NCBI GenBank assembly: GCA_020636435.1
Contig: JACJXX010000001.1
Location: forward strand, 2,559,001 to 2,623,000
Reading direction: 5' to 3'
DNA from: Lewinellaceae bacterium
GTDB lineage: Bacteria > Bacteroidota > Bacteroidia > Chitinophagales > Saprospiraceae
DNA: 64,000 nt
Positions 44,914 to 54,327 of this stretch are shown piece by piece. Every line of letters begins with the position of its first letter. Within the stretch, counting starts at the first letter, position 1. The notes below the pieces were generated by a model, which saw only the letters and a program-made list of their open reading frames with translations, was not told the origin of the DNA and did no database searches. The position numbers and the translations under genes were made by a program.

Positions 44914-46248
44914 ATGAAATTCCAGACATTTGCTTTACAGCTATTGTTTGCCTGCTTCCTTGTCCTCCAAAGCCTGCCCGCCAGCAGCTGCAGCTGTCCC
45001 GGCCCTTACGACACGGTCTTCTGCGCGGCGGCCGGCCCCTACCAACACATCATCTACGGAAAAGTGCTGGAGCGCACCCACCCTTCCTACGCCCGGGTAG
45101 CTGTTTTTGAGAACATCCACCTTACCATTCCCTACGACACCATCGCCATGATGGGCCAGGACGGCATCAACTGCGGGGAGTCTCTGGACCGGCTGTCCGT
45201 AGGAGCGGAATATGTGCTGGCTTTGTTTGAGGAACCGGCAGACGGGCCGGATACCTTCCTGCTCGGCGGGTGCAGCCAGAATTTCTACCCGATAGAAGGA
45301 GGTATGGTGCAAGGGCAGATCACCCCGGGCATCCGCGACATCCGCTACGAAACGCTTCGGGATAATATAGAAGGCCTATTAGGCTGCACCCTGGCCAATC
45401 ATTCCTTCGTTTCTGAAGCCAACCGTTGGAATAGACGGACCGGCTGGATCAGCATTCTAACCGGCAACGGCCGTTTGTATACGGAAATCTACCGTTTCCA
45501 AGACACCATCCACCGCAACGGGCAGGTGTACCGCAGGCTTTGGGCCACCGAAGACCCTGATCTTCAGGGCTGGGAATATACAGGCCTGGCTTTTCGCGAA
45601 GAACCGCCCGGGAAGGTGTATCGGTATTGGGAGCTCCAGCAAGGGGAAGAACTGGCCTACGATTTTACGGCTGAAGAAGGCGAAGAGATTGACTTTGGAG
45701 ATCCGAATGACAATTTCATTGTCCACCAGATAGATTTTATACAGCTGTCTGACGGCAGTAGCCGCAAACGGATGCTGGTCTCACTCGCCCGCCGTGCCCC
45801 TTCATGGACCGATTATTGGATAGAAGGCATTGGCAGCGAGCGCAGCCCTTTTAATCCACATGAGGCCTTTATTTTTGATTTCTATACAGATCTCTTGTGC
45901 TATTATCAAAATGAAGAACTGCTGCATGTTACCGATGCTGCCAATGACCCCGAGGGCTGCTATCAGGTGATTGTGGCGACGCAAGAAAAAAGCATAACAC
46001 TCAACTGGGCCGTTTCCCCTAATCCAATAAACAATCAACTGAACCTCTCTTTCGATCAACCGATACCTCATGCCCTCCACCTGCGCCTACTCAACCAATT
46101 GGGGCAAGAAGTGGGCGAACGTCGACTGCCGGCTTTTACCGAACGCACGAGTTGGGAGGTGGCAGGCCTGGCACCGGGGCTGTATTTTGTGGAGCTTCAG
46201 GTGGAAGGGCAGGTGGTGGAAGCAAAGAAAGTGGTTAAGCAACGGTAG
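44914..46248 (+). CDS. T9SS-sorted protein with NTR/TIMP-like N terminus
   Basis: 444 residues. The signal peptide (FALQLLFACFLVLQSLPASS) is followed by CSCPGPYDTVFCAAAGPYQH IIYGKVLERTHPS and DGINCGESLDRLSVGAEYVL ALFEE, with Cys spacing like an NTR/TIMP domain. The middle (about 170-340) is unrecognised. The last 85 residues are a type IX sorting domain: NWAVSPNPINNQLNLSFDQP, HLRLLNQLGQEVGERRLPAF and WEVAGLAPGLYFVELQVEGQ VVEAKKVVKQR. The product is expected on the cell surface or secreted. A palindromic element abuts its start codon, so its promoter and leader are probably inside that element. Confidence 0.85.
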   Translation: MKFQTFALQLLFACFLVLQSLPASSCSCPGPYDTVFCAAAGPYQHIIYGKVLERTHPSYARVAVFENIHLTIPYDTIAMMGQDGINCGESLDRLSVGAEYVLALFEEPADGPDTFLLGGCSQNFYPIEGGMVQGQITPGIRDIRYETLRDNIEGLLGCTLANHSFVSEANRWNRRTGWISILTGNGRLYTEIYRFQDTIHRNGQVYRRLWATEDPDLQGWEYTGLAFREEPPGKVYRYWELQQGEELAYDFTAEEGEEIDFGDPNDNFIVHQIDFIQLSDGSSRKRMLVSLARRAPSWTDYWIEGIGSERSPFNPHEAFIFDFYTDLLCYYQNEELLHVTDAANDPEGCYQVIVATQEKSITLNWAVSPNPINNQLNLSFDQPIPHALHLRLLNQLGQEVGERRLPAFTERTSWEVAGLAPGLYFVELQVEGQVVEAKKVVKQR

Positions 46249-46300
46249 AAGGCAGCATTTGTGATTTTTGATATGTGACCGTCTCTTTGAGCCGGTTAAA

Positions 46301-46384
46301 ATTTTTGATTTTTGATTTCGCCCGGAAGCCCCAAAAGAACATCATACATCAAAAATCGCACATCAAAAATCAAAAATCAAAAAC
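46301..46384. terminator. Bidirectional terminator-like AT-rich inverted repeat
   Basis: ATTTTTGATTTTTGATTTC (46301-46319) and AATCAAAAATCAAAAACC (46367-46384) are inverted and lie between two convergent genes. Further ATCAAAAAT units occur between them. Confidence 0.5.
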
Positions 46385-46390
46385 CTCCTC

Positions 46391-46891
46391 CTACTTCCAC
46401 TGATACTGCACCATGGCCCGGAAGGCGATCGACTTGGCGTCGTCCTTCGCCGCGCCCTGAATGGCCAGGTCCACCTGTTTAAAGGTGATGAGGAAGGTGG
46501 GCGGGTATACATTGCGCTCGCCCGGGAAGAAGGCCATGGGGTAGCCGGAGACGGTTTCCAGTTCGTACTCGGCGCCCATGTTGCGGGCCTGCCATTCGGC
46601 GGCGAGGGCTTTGAACCGATCCATATCTTTTCCGGTATTGCTTTGCAGGATGTAGATCACGAGGTTGTCGTCCTTGGCGCGGCCGGGCATGGTGAAGCTA
46701 CAGGCCGACCGCTCTCCCACATTGGCTGCGGTGGGAACGGGCTCCTCCACCGGTTCGCGCAGAATGTCTTTCAACTGCTGTAAAGTCAGCAGTCCACAGG
46801 CGTCCGGCATGGCTGTGTTGTGTTGTTGCTCCGTTCCACCACAGGCGGAAAGCAATAGCGCCACCAGGGCAATAAAGCTGCTGTTTTTCAT
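46391..46891 (-). CDS. Small lipoprotein, DUF3558-like
   Basis: 166 residues with a lipoprotein signal (FIALVALLLSACGG, Cys about 17). The mature part (DACGLLTLQQLKDILREPVE, RSACSFTMPGRAKDDNLVIY IL, MAFFPGERNVYPPTFLITFK) has the two-Cys, DACxLLT...-like pattern seen in DUF3558 lipoproteins, where the Cys probably form a disulfide. Function unknown. Confidence 0.65.
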   Translation of the reverse strand: MKNSSFIALVALLLSACGGTEQQHNTAMPDACGLLTLQQLKDILREPVEEPVPTAANVGERSACSFTMPGRAKDDNLVIYILQSNTGKDMDRFKALAAEWQARNMGAEYELETVSGYPMAFFPGERNVYPPTFLITFKQVDLAIQGAAKDDAKSIAFRAMVQYQWK

Positions 46892-47053
46892 TACACTAAA
46901 TTTTCTGCGAATATAATCAACCCGTGCATGGATTAACTCGGGAGATGAAAATAACTTCCCGATTTTTTGTCCTTTAACAATAGCGTGATTCTCTGCGCCG
47001 AAAAATCGGTTTTAGCTGGGGGGCTTATTAACTTTGCAGCCAAAAAGCATCCT

Positions 47054-48490
47054 ATGAAATATTTGATTTTGGCCCTGTTTGCCCTGATGGCCTGGTCCTG
47101 CGGGCAGAATACCTCTGTTTCCGGCGAGAATGCCCCGCGCCAACTCGAATCCCCCGACATCCAAATACAGATACAGGGCGCGCCGGCCGGCACGGCCTAC
47201 CTCATCGGCAGCTTTGCCGACCAGAACTTCCGTTCCGATTCCACGCAGATCGATGCCTCCGGCGCCTTCCGCTTCCAGCGCGAAGAACCCTACAAGCCAG
47301 GTCTGTACTATGCTTTTTTCACTGACAATGCGGCCTTCCAGGTGATGATCGACGCCGATCAGACCTTCGCCATGGCGGCCAACGCCGCCGACGTGGTGGG
47401 CACCATGCAGGTATCGGGCAGCCTGGACAACGAGCTGCTGTACAAAAACCTGCAGTTTGAGGCAACGATGCAACCCCGCTTCCAGGCTGTCGGCCAGAAG
47501 ATGCAGGGCTTGCCTCCCGACAGCCCCGAATACCAAAAGGCAAAGGAAGAACAGGAGGCCCTGCTCGCCCAGCGCAAGGCCCACCTGAAAGAAATTTTTG
47601 ACAACAACCCCCAGGCCTTGTTTACCAAATTCAAAACCGCCGGCCAAAACCCGGAGGTCAGGAATATCCTCAAGCCCAACGGCGACACCGACACCACCGC
47701 CCAGGTGTACTTCTACCGCACCGAATTCTGGGACAATGTCGACTTCAGCGACGAGCGGCTGCTCCACACCCCGGTCATCTTCAACAAGCTCAAGCGGTAC
47801 ATGACCGAACTGACGCCCCAGCACCCGGACTCCATCAACCAGGCCGCCAGCTTCCTGGTCGACAAAGTGCTCAACTACCCCGAATACTATAAGTTCTTCG
47901 CCAACTGGATCACCATCCAGTACGAGCCGACCAAAACCAGCCTGATGGATTCGGAGGCCGTCTTCGTGCACATGATCCAGAATTATTTTACCTACGATCG
48001 GGCCTTCTGGTCAGATAGCGCCGAGGTGTACTCCCTGCAGTTGCGCGCCAACGAGATGGCCGGCAGCCTGGTCGGCCACAAAGGCCCCGACGTGCAGGCC
48101 CAGGGCCCCGACGGGAAAATGCATGCCATCTCCGACATCAAGGCGCCCTACGTAGTAGTCTATATGTTCAACCCGGATTGCGAGCACTGCCAGGAGCAGA
48201 GCCCCAAGCTGGTGCAGTTCTACAAAGAGTGGAAAAGCAAGGGAGTGGAAGTTTTTGGCATCGGGGTGGATACCAATAAAGAAGACTGGAGCGCCTACCT
48301 CAAAAAGGTGGGCATGAATGCCTGGCCCAACGTGTTCGACCCCACCAATAAAGCCATCTACGGCAAATATTTTGTGGACATCACCCCCGAGATTTACGTG
48401 CTCAACCCAGACCGCACCATCATCGCCAAGAACCTGAAGGTGCATCAGATCGCGGAGGTGATCGAGCGGGATATGGGGAGGCGGCAGTAG
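47054..48490 (+). CDS. TlpA-like thioredoxin-domain lipoprotein
   Basis: About 478 residues from the ATG at 47054, chosen for the lipoprotein signal (KYLILALFALMAWSCGQ); the frame extends to 46967. The N-terminal part (about 25-130) is a DUF4369-like beta domain (IQIQGAPAGTAYLIGSFADQ). The middle is helical. The C-terminal 140 residues are an AhpC/TSA-TlpA thioredoxin fold with CEHC in MFNPDCEHCQEQSPKLVQFY, VFGIGVDTNKEDWSAYLKKV G and VDITPEIYVLNPDRTIIAKN. It is a periplasmic or membrane-anchored thiol-disulfide oxidoreductase, a very common Bacteroidota type. Confidence 0.88.
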   Translation: MKYLILALFALMAWSCGQNTSVSGENAPRQLESPDIQIQIQGAPAGTAYLIGSFADQNFRSDSTQIDASGAFRFQREEPYKPGLYYAFFTDNAAFQVMIDADQTFAMAANAADVVGTMQVSGSLDNELLYKNLQFEATMQPRFQAVGQKMQGLPPDSPEYQKAKEEQEALLAQRKAHLKEIFDNNPQALFTKFKTAGQNPEVRNILKPNGDTDTTAQVYFYRTEFWDNVDFSDERLLHTPVIFNKLKRYMTELTPQHPDSINQAASFLVDKVLNYPEYYKFFANWITIQYEPTKTSLMDSEAVFVHMIQNYFTYDRAFWSDSAEVYSLQLRANEMAGSLVGHKGPDVQAQGPDGKMHAISDIKAPYVVVYMFNPDCEHCQEQSPKLVQFYKEWKSKGVEVFGIGVDTNKEDWSAYLKKVGMNAWPNVFDPTNKAIYGKYFVDITPEIYVLNPDRTIIAKNLKVHQIAEVIERDMGRRQ

Positions 48491-48561
48491 GAGCCGCAGC
48501 ATCGTGGATTCGGTGTTGGGTGTTGGATAGTTGACGGCGCTTATTTATTTTTCCGGTTATT

Positions 48562-48766
48562 GGACTTTGGACCGCCAGACGCTAAAGGCGGACACGAGCG
48601 AAGCGACTGACGGAGTAAAACGGGCGTTTTTTGCCCATTCGGAGGTCAATTCCGGCCCCGGCACGAAGGCCGGGACAGGCTTTCCGAATTCCCACCCCGA
48701 CCTCGTTCCTCGGTACGGGACTTTCTTCGGTCGCTTCCGACTTCAACGCCAGTTCGTCCAAAGTCC
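48562..48766 (-). repeat. Dispersed repeat, copy B (with inverted ends)
   Basis: GGACTTTGG (48562-48570) and TCCAAAGTCC (48757-48766) are the inverted ends. The right half, read on the minus strand, matches 14004-14090. It sits between two convergent genes. Confidence 0.75.
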
Positions 48767-48817
48767 CAAACCATCCAACCATTTCACCCTGAGCTTGTCG
48801 AAGGGCCCCCCCCCAAC

Positions 48818-51775
48818 CTACTCCAACCTATCCACAATAGCAATTGACAAATAATCCACCAATATCTGAAGCATCTGCCGGTCGCGCTCATCGAAGGCAT
48901 TTTTTCGAATGCCGTAAGCACAGAGCACCAGCGGTTGTTTGCCCACCACCTCAAAAGGCAGCAGCAGAGCGGAGTGGTACTGATAGTCGTCCTGAGGCTC
49001 GATGTACTGCCCCTGTTCGACGCGATAATCCCGGATGATCACCGCTTTTTTGTTCATCAGCGCCCATACCGGGAGGCTGGTTTTATCGCTAAATTCTTCG
49101 CTGCGGTGAGTGAAGGCCCGGTAGCGTTTGACGTATCCTCGGAACCGGATTTCATCATCGTGGTTCCATCCCAGTTCGAAAGCATCGATGCCCAGGGGAT
49201 GTTCCAGGGAGCCGGCCAGCGCTTCGACCACCACTTTCCAACTGCTGTTGCGGGGTATTTGGCTGATAAGTTGATGTAGCAAAGACATATTGGAGGCTGC
49301 GCTGGCCATCTCCGCCTGCTGTTGCGACAACTCTTCTTCGGCAGCCTGCAGACCTTCCGCCTGAGCCGCCATCGCTCTGGATTGTTGGCGGAGCAGGCCT
49401 TCCTGGCGTTCTATCTCCTTTTCCCGGGCGGCCAGGTCGCGCTCCAGCACGCGAATTCTGCGGATGAGGCGGCCGACATTGAATTGGATGAGGTAATACA
49501 GCGAAAAGCTGCCAAGGCCGATGAACAGCAGGACAGCCCACCACCGCCGGTGCCATGGGCGGCGTATGGCAACCGGTATGGACAGAGGCGCGCTCCATTC
49601 GTACCCACCGCCCCGGCGCGCCCTCAATTCCAGCCGGTAATCGCCAAAGCGGATACCCTGAAGCGCCAGCTCGGTTTGGGTTCCCAGGCTTGCCCAGGCG
49701 CTGTCCGGGCTGCCCAGCAGGCGGTACTCGCAATGGATGTTGTAGCCCGGAAAGGCCGGCGTAGCCCAGCGCAGGTAAATATCCGAATTGTTGGAGGCCT
49801 CCAGGGCATCCATCGGGTAAATCCGCTGCCCATTGGCCAGCATGCTTTGCAGAACAGGGGCGGCTGTCGCTTCCGGCTGAGGGAAATGGTCCCTGGAGTG
49901 AACGGTCCCCTCGGCAGTGCCCACCCAAATCCGGCCGGAGGCGCTCAGGCTGAGGCAACGGTAAGCGGTGATCCTGGAGGGCAACCCGCTTTCCTCGTCG
50001 AACACCGTAAACGCTCCATCTTTGTAGTAGAGCAGCCCTTCCGTATCGGTGGCCAGCCAGAGGCCGCCGCCCTCCATTGCCGCCAGGGAGCGTATCTCCG
50101 TATTGGTCAATTCGCCCAGCCCGATCCGCTGTATCCGTTCCAGGTCATACCGCAGCAGCCCGTCGGTCGTGCCCAGCCATACGATGCCGCGCTGGTCAAT
50201 GGCCATGTCGTGTACTTCAAAAGCCTGGCTGTAGCTGAACGGCAGGGGCAGGCTGAGGTTGATAAAGGCATCGTTCTCCGGCTGATAGCGGTACAAGTAG
50301 GTTTCCGGGCCGATTCCGGCGGCATAGATGCGCCCGCGCGCGCTTTCCTTAACCACCAGAATGCGGTTGTCCAGCCCCTCCCCTTCTTCATAATAGCGCA
50401 CCGTGCCGTCGGGTTGCAGCCTGGCAACCCCGACGATAGGGGATTCCCTGGGCGCCTGGCAAAACCAAACACCGCCGGCTCTATCGGCGTAGAGGTAAAA
50501 AATGCCGGCGCCTCGTTCCTGAAAATCCGCCTCCCGGCGCAACCGCCCGTTGCTGAAGGAAAACATTTCCGCATCGGCGGTACTTATCCAAATCTTATCG
50601 CCACGGCGCGCCAGCCCGGTTACAAAGCCATTGCCGATCTGCGGCAACAGCCGGCCAAAGAAATCCGTGCCTTCCCGGTTGATCTCATAAACATCGCCGA
50701 AGGAGACCAACACCTCGCCCTTGTCGAGGGGCAGGAGCGCAAAGGTATTGTTGTTGGCCAGGCCAAAAACGGTTTCGAAAAAGCGGGACTGCAGCAGGCC
50801 CAGGCCCTGGCTGGTGCTCAGCCAAATATTCTGGCCTTCGTCGAGGTAAACCTGGTGAATGTTTTTATAGGGCAATTGATTGATGCGGTGCGGGTCGTTG
50901 GAGCCAAATACTTTGTGAAAAACCAGCCGGCCGCCGGCAAACTGGGCGCGATAAAGGCCGCTTTGGCGGGTGCCCACAAAAAAGCGCCCGTGCCGCCCCG
51001 CCTCCGCCAGGCTGTTGATGGCATGCTCTCCGGTGGAAAAATACTTTTCGCCCTCCAGCCTGTTTTTTTTCATCAGCGCCCGGTAAAGGCCGCTGCCTCC
51101 CATCCACAAGGTGTCGCTGCGGGCAAGCAGGCAATGAATCGCTTCCATAGGCCGGCCCAAAGGAATCCGGACAAACTCATCCCCCTCCGGGTCAAACCAG
51201 TAGAACTGGCCGGTGGAAGCTGCCGCGTAGAGATCGCCAACTGAGTTTTCCGCAAAATGAAAGCCTGAGCCTGAGCCTCCATCCTCATGAGAGGCGCCAA
51301 AGCGGTAGAACCGGAGGCGGCCCTCCCGCCAACAGGCTACGGCGCCGTTGGGCTGGCTTATCCACAATGCTCCGGCACGGCTGGCGTACAATCCATTGGG
51401 ATAAAACAAGGCCGTGTCCGTTTCTATTGCCTGGGCCGGAAGGAGGCAGCGCAGGTAGGCCGTATCCGGCTTTTCCTCAATCGAAAACACGCCCACGTCG
51501 TTGGCCATCAGCAGGGTGCTGTCCGGCGCCCGCAAGAGCGCCTTGATGTAGTGGCTGTCCAGTACCCGCTTGTAGTTGATAAAGGACCTGCCGTCGAAAC
51601 GCAGCAGGCCGCCATCAGTTGCCACCCACAAAAACCCGTATTTGCCGCGTATCGTGGCACGCACCTCCTCGGAAGGCAGGCCCTCAGCCAGCCGGAAGTG
51701 CGTGGTGAAGTACTTCTGTGCTTTACCGCAGAACGGCAGCAGCAAAAGCAACAGGAAAAGGCGGATAGCAAGCAT
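48818..51775 (-). CDS. Propeller-Y_Y_Y sensor with C-terminal GAF, no kinase
   Basis: 985 residues. Signal peptide (IRLFLLLLLLPFCGKAQ), then about 600 residues of two-component-regulator propeller repeats (GLPSEEVRATIRGKYGFLWV ATDGGLLRFDG, IRSLAAMEGGGLWLATDTEG LLYY). A Y_Y_Y-like domain (LRWATPAFPGYNIHCEYRLL, YRLELRARRGGGYEWSAPLS) and one membrane helix (WWAVLLFIGLGSFSLYYLI) follow. The cytoplasmic part is a coiled coil (RVLERDLAAREKEIERQEGL) and a GAF-like domain (about 850-985, ending ERDRQMLQILVDYLSIAIVD). No His kinase, GGDEF or HTH is present, so output probably goes through a partner. The divergent histidine kinase at 51990 is the obvious candidate. Confidence 0.82.
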   Translation of the reverse strand: MLAIRLFLLLLLLPFCGKAQKYFTTHFRLAEGLPSEEVRATIRGKYGFLWVATDGGLLRFDGRSFINYKRVLDSHYIKALLRAPDSTLLMANDVGVFSIEEKPDTAYLRCLLPAQAIETDTALFYPNGLYASRAGALWISQPNGAVACWREGRLRFYRFGASHEDGGSGSGFHFAENSVGDLYAAASTGQFYWFDPEGDEFVRIPLGRPMEAIHCLLARSDTLWMGGSGLYRALMKKNRLEGEKYFSTGEHAINSLAEAGRHGRFFVGTRQSGLYRAQFAGGRLVFHKVFGSNDPHRINQLPYKNIHQVYLDEGQNIWLSTSQGLGLLQSRFFETVFGLANNNTFALLPLDKGEVLVSFGDVYEINREGTDFFGRLLPQIGNGFVTGLARRGDKIWISTADAEMFSFSNGRLRREADFQERGAGIFYLYADRAGGVWFCQAPRESPIVGVARLQPDGTVRYYEEGEGLDNRILVVKESARGRIYAAGIGPETYLYRYQPENDAFINLSLPLPFSYSQAFEVHDMAIDQRGIVWLGTTDGLLRYDLERIQRIGLGELTNTEIRSLAAMEGGGLWLATDTEGLLYYKDGAFTVFDEESGLPSRITAYRCLSLSASGRIWVGTAEGTVHSRDHFPQPEATAAPVLQSMLANGQRIYPMDALEASNNSDIYLRWATPAFPGYNIHCEYRLLGSPDSAWASLGTQTELALQGIRFGDYRLELRARRGGGYEWSAPLSIPVAIRRPWHRRWWAVLLFIGLGSFSLYYLIQFNVGRLIRRIRVLERDLAAREKEIERQEGLLRQQSRAMAAQAEGLQAAEEELSQQQAEMASAASNMSLLHQLISQIPRNSSWKVVVEALAGSLEHPLGIDAFELGWNHDDEIRFRGYVKRYRAFTHRSEEFSDKTSLPVWALMNKKAVIIRDYRVEQGQYIEPQDDYQYHSALLLPFEVVGKQPLVLCAYGIRKNAFDERDRQMLQILVDYLSIAIVDRLE

Positions 51776-51989
51776 AAGGCGGTATCGAAAATTTCGCCGG
51801 CGCCGTTGTGGTTCGTATAAGCCGGACAGAGGCGGCCGGCGCCTGTGCTAAAGATAAGAAGTGGTTGTGGAAAAAAGAACCCAAACGATTTTCCCGTCAA
51901 AAAACCTCTGGTTTTAACTTTGACAACCAGCCAACCAGCCAGCTTTTTTGTAAATTGTAACTTCCTCTTTCAGAACCGATACCAGAACA

Positions 51990-53921
51990 ATGGGCAAAAA
52001 TACAACAGGCGGTTTAAGCCAGGAGCTAAAAAGCCAATTTGAACAGGAAAGGCGCTTGCGGGAAAGCATTCTTTCCACCGTGCCCGACTATATCCACGTT
52101 TTCAACCTCAGGAGCCGCAGTTTTTCCTATTACAACCGCGGGCCCCTCTTTTTTGGCCACGATCTGATCAACGCCGACGACCCGCTGGAACTCGTCATCA
52201 GCCAGGTTCACCCCGAGGACATGGAAACGGAGGGCCATTCCTATCTCAAGCGCATTGCCAAAAACACCTCCGATGAAGTCCCGGAACAGGAATACCGCAT
52301 TCGCCGCAGCGACGGGAGCTGGGCCTGGGCCCTTACCCGCGCCCGCCCGTTCCGCTTCGGCCCCGACGGCGAACTGGAGGAAGTAATAGCCGTCACCCAG
52401 GACATTACCGAAAAAAAAGAACAGGAAATTGCATTTCAGCGCAGCCGCCAAATGCTCAGCATGGCATTTGAAGGAGCTAAACTTGGCATTTGGGAATGGG
52501 ATCTTGAAAACAGGCTGATTAACTACAGCAACCGCTTTGTGGAGCAACTGGGCTACGCCCCCACCCGCTTCAGCAATCAATACGCAGTGTTTGAGAAACT
52601 GCTCCATCCAGCCGATATTCCCCGCGTGATCGAAGAGTTCCGGGAACAAACCAGCCGGAGTGACAATTTTGAACTGGATTACCGAATCCTGGCCAAGTGC
52701 GGCAAGTACCACTGGATTTACGACCGCGGCCTGGCCGTGCAACGCAATGAGAAGGGCAAAGTTGCCAAGGCCATTGGCATCTCCATAGACATCACCCAAC
52801 GGAAAGAGGCCGAGATTGCCCTCAAGGAAAGCGAAGCCATTCAAAAAGCCATACTCAAAGCCTTGCCGGACCTCAAATTCCGCATCAGCACTGATGGCAT
52901 ATTCCTGGATTATTTTGCCTCGCCGGGAGAAAATGACAAGTTGTTTGCCCCACCCGAAAAATTCCTGGGCAAGCCGGTTCAGGAAGTGCTGCCGGAATAC
53001 TTGTATAAAGCCGTCATGAAGAACCTTCGCCTGGCTGTCAAGCACGGCGTCGTCCGATCCTTCGAATATCCGTTGATCCTCGGCGGGGAAATCCATTATT
53101 TTGAGGCTCGCATCAGCGCAGTCAACGAAGAAGAAGCCATTGCCGTGATCCGGGATATTTCGGCGCTTAAACTCACCCAGCAGGAATTGCAACGCAAAGT
53201 CCGCGAGCTCGATCAAAACAACCAACAACTCCAGAAGTACGTGGACTCCAACCTGCAGTTGGAAAATTTTGCGTACACTGCCTCTCATGACCTGCGCGAA
53301 CCTGTGCGTACGATCAACAGCTTCTCCCAGTTGTTGCAAAAAAAATACCACGGCCAGTTGGATCAGGACGCCGACATCTTCCTCAATTTCATTACCTCCA
53401 GCGCCTCCAATATGAATACGCTGATTGAAGATCTTATGGAATACTCCCGCATTGACACCAGCGAACACCAGGCCGAAGACATACCCATGGAGCAACTCCT
53501 TCAGGTGGTCACCAATGCCCTCAGGGAACAGATCAACGAGAAAAAGGCTTCTATTGAGGTTCATTCGCCTCTGCCCACCATCCGGGGCAACTGGACCAGG
53601 GTCAGCCAGCTCTTCCAGAATCTCATTTCCAACGCCATCAAGTTCGTGCGGGAAGGAGCAGCCCCAATTGTAGAAATCTCAGCCCTCGAAGACGACGGCA
53701 AATGGACCTTCTCCGTAAGAGATAACGGCATTGGCATCGCCCCGGAATACCAGCAAGACATCTTCCAGCTCTTCCGCCGCCTGCACAGCAAAAGATACTA
53801 CCCCGGCTCCGGCATCGGCCTGTCGCTCTGCAAGCGGGTGGTAGAACAACACGGCGGCAAAATATGGGTGGAATCGCAGCCCGCCCAGGGATCCACTTTT
53901 TATTTCACCATTCCCAAATGA
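51990..53921 (+). CDS. PAS-domain sensor histidine kinase
   Basis: 643 residues with no membrane segment. Three PAS/PAC domains lie at about 20-145 (ILSTVPDYIHVFNLRSRSFS YYNRG ... EYRIRRSDGSWAWALTRARP), 150-275 (MAFEGAKLGIWEWDLENRLI) and 280-400 (ILKALPDLKFRISTDGIFLD). Then HisKA with the phospho-acceptor His in FAYTASHDLREPVRTINSFS, and HATPase_c with QLFQNLISNAIKFVREG (N box), VRDNGIGIAPEYQQDIFQLF and PGSGIGLSLCKRVVEQHGGK. No receiver domain is fused and no response regulator is adjacent. It is divergent from the propeller-GAF gene. Its stop overlaps the next ATG. Confidence 0.93.
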   Translation: MGKNTTGGLSQELKSQFEQERRLRESILSTVPDYIHVFNLRSRSFSYYNRGPLFFGHDLINADDPLELVISQVHPEDMETEGHSYLKRIAKNTSDEVPEQEYRIRRSDGSWAWALTRARPFRFGPDGELEEVIAVTQDITEKKEQEIAFQRSRQMLSMAFEGAKLGIWEWDLENRLINYSNRFVEQLGYAPTRFSNQYAVFEKLLHPADIPRVIEEFREQTSRSDNFELDYRILAKCGKYHWIYDRGLAVQRNEKGKVAKAIGISIDITQRKEAEIALKESEAIQKAILKALPDLKFRISTDGIFLDYFASPGENDKLFAPPEKFLGKPVQEVLPEYLYKAVMKNLRLAVKHGVVRSFEYPLILGGEIHYFEARISAVNEEEAIAVIRDISALKLTQQELQRKVRELDQNNQQLQKYVDSNLQLENFAYTASHDLREPVRTINSFSQLLQKKYHGQLDQDADIFLNFITSSASNMNTLIEDLMEYSRIDTSEHQAEDIPMEQLLQVVTNALREQINEKKASIEVHSPLPTIRGNWTRVSQLFQNLISNAIKFVREGAAPIVEISALEDDGKWTFSVRDNGIGIAPEYQQDIFQLFRRLHSKRYYPGSGIGLSLCKRVVEQHGGKIWVESQPAQGSTFYFTIPK

Positions 53922-54307
53922 CAACTATGGAAGAAAAGATCAGGAACTACCTCCAAAGCCTGGAGTCGGGCGACTATCAACAAGTGATGAGGCTCTTTGC
54001 CCCGGGGGCAGTAGTCCACTCGCCCCTTTACGGCTTCCGGCCCGCACGGGAATTCTACCGGGAATTATTGGCCGACAGCGCCGCCTCCCGAATCCATCTG
54101 TTGCACATATACCACCAACCCGGCAGCCGGCGGTCGGCCGTTCATTTTACCTACGAATGGACGCTGGCCGATGGCGGCCAGGCCGTTTTCGATTGTGTCG
54201 ACCTCTTTGAATGGGACGAAGAGCAGAAGATCACCCAACTGAAGATCATTTATGACACCAGCCAAACCCGCCCTGCCTTCGAGCGCCAACGCAACCAAAG
54301 GCCTTAG
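53918..54307 (+). CDS. SnoaL/NTF2-like protein
   Basis: 129 residues from the ATG at 53918, which overlaps the histidine kinase stop (ATGA); a second Met lies at 53927. The sequence (MEEKIRNYLQSLESGDYQQV MRLFAPGAVVHSPLYGFRPA REFYRELL ... VHFTYEWTLADGGQAVFDCV DLFEWDEEQKITQLKIIYD) fits the SnoaL-like/NTF2 fold, a small cone-shaped barrel used for ligand binding or catalysis. The role is unknown; overlap implies co-expression with the kinase. Confidence 0.8.
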   Translation: MTTMEEKIRNYLQSLESGDYQQVMRLFAPGAVVHSPLYGFRPAREFYRELLADSAASRIHLLHIYHQPGSRRSAVHFTYEWTLADGGQAVFDCVDLFEWDEEQKITQLKIIYDTSQTRPAFERQRNQRP

Positions 54308-54327
54308 TGTTTGTTTATAAAAAACTT

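Noticed and set aside
49322..51244. 640-codon plus-strand ORF opposite the propeller-GAF gene
   Set aside because: Shadow frame without domains; the minus strand carries the propeller repeats.
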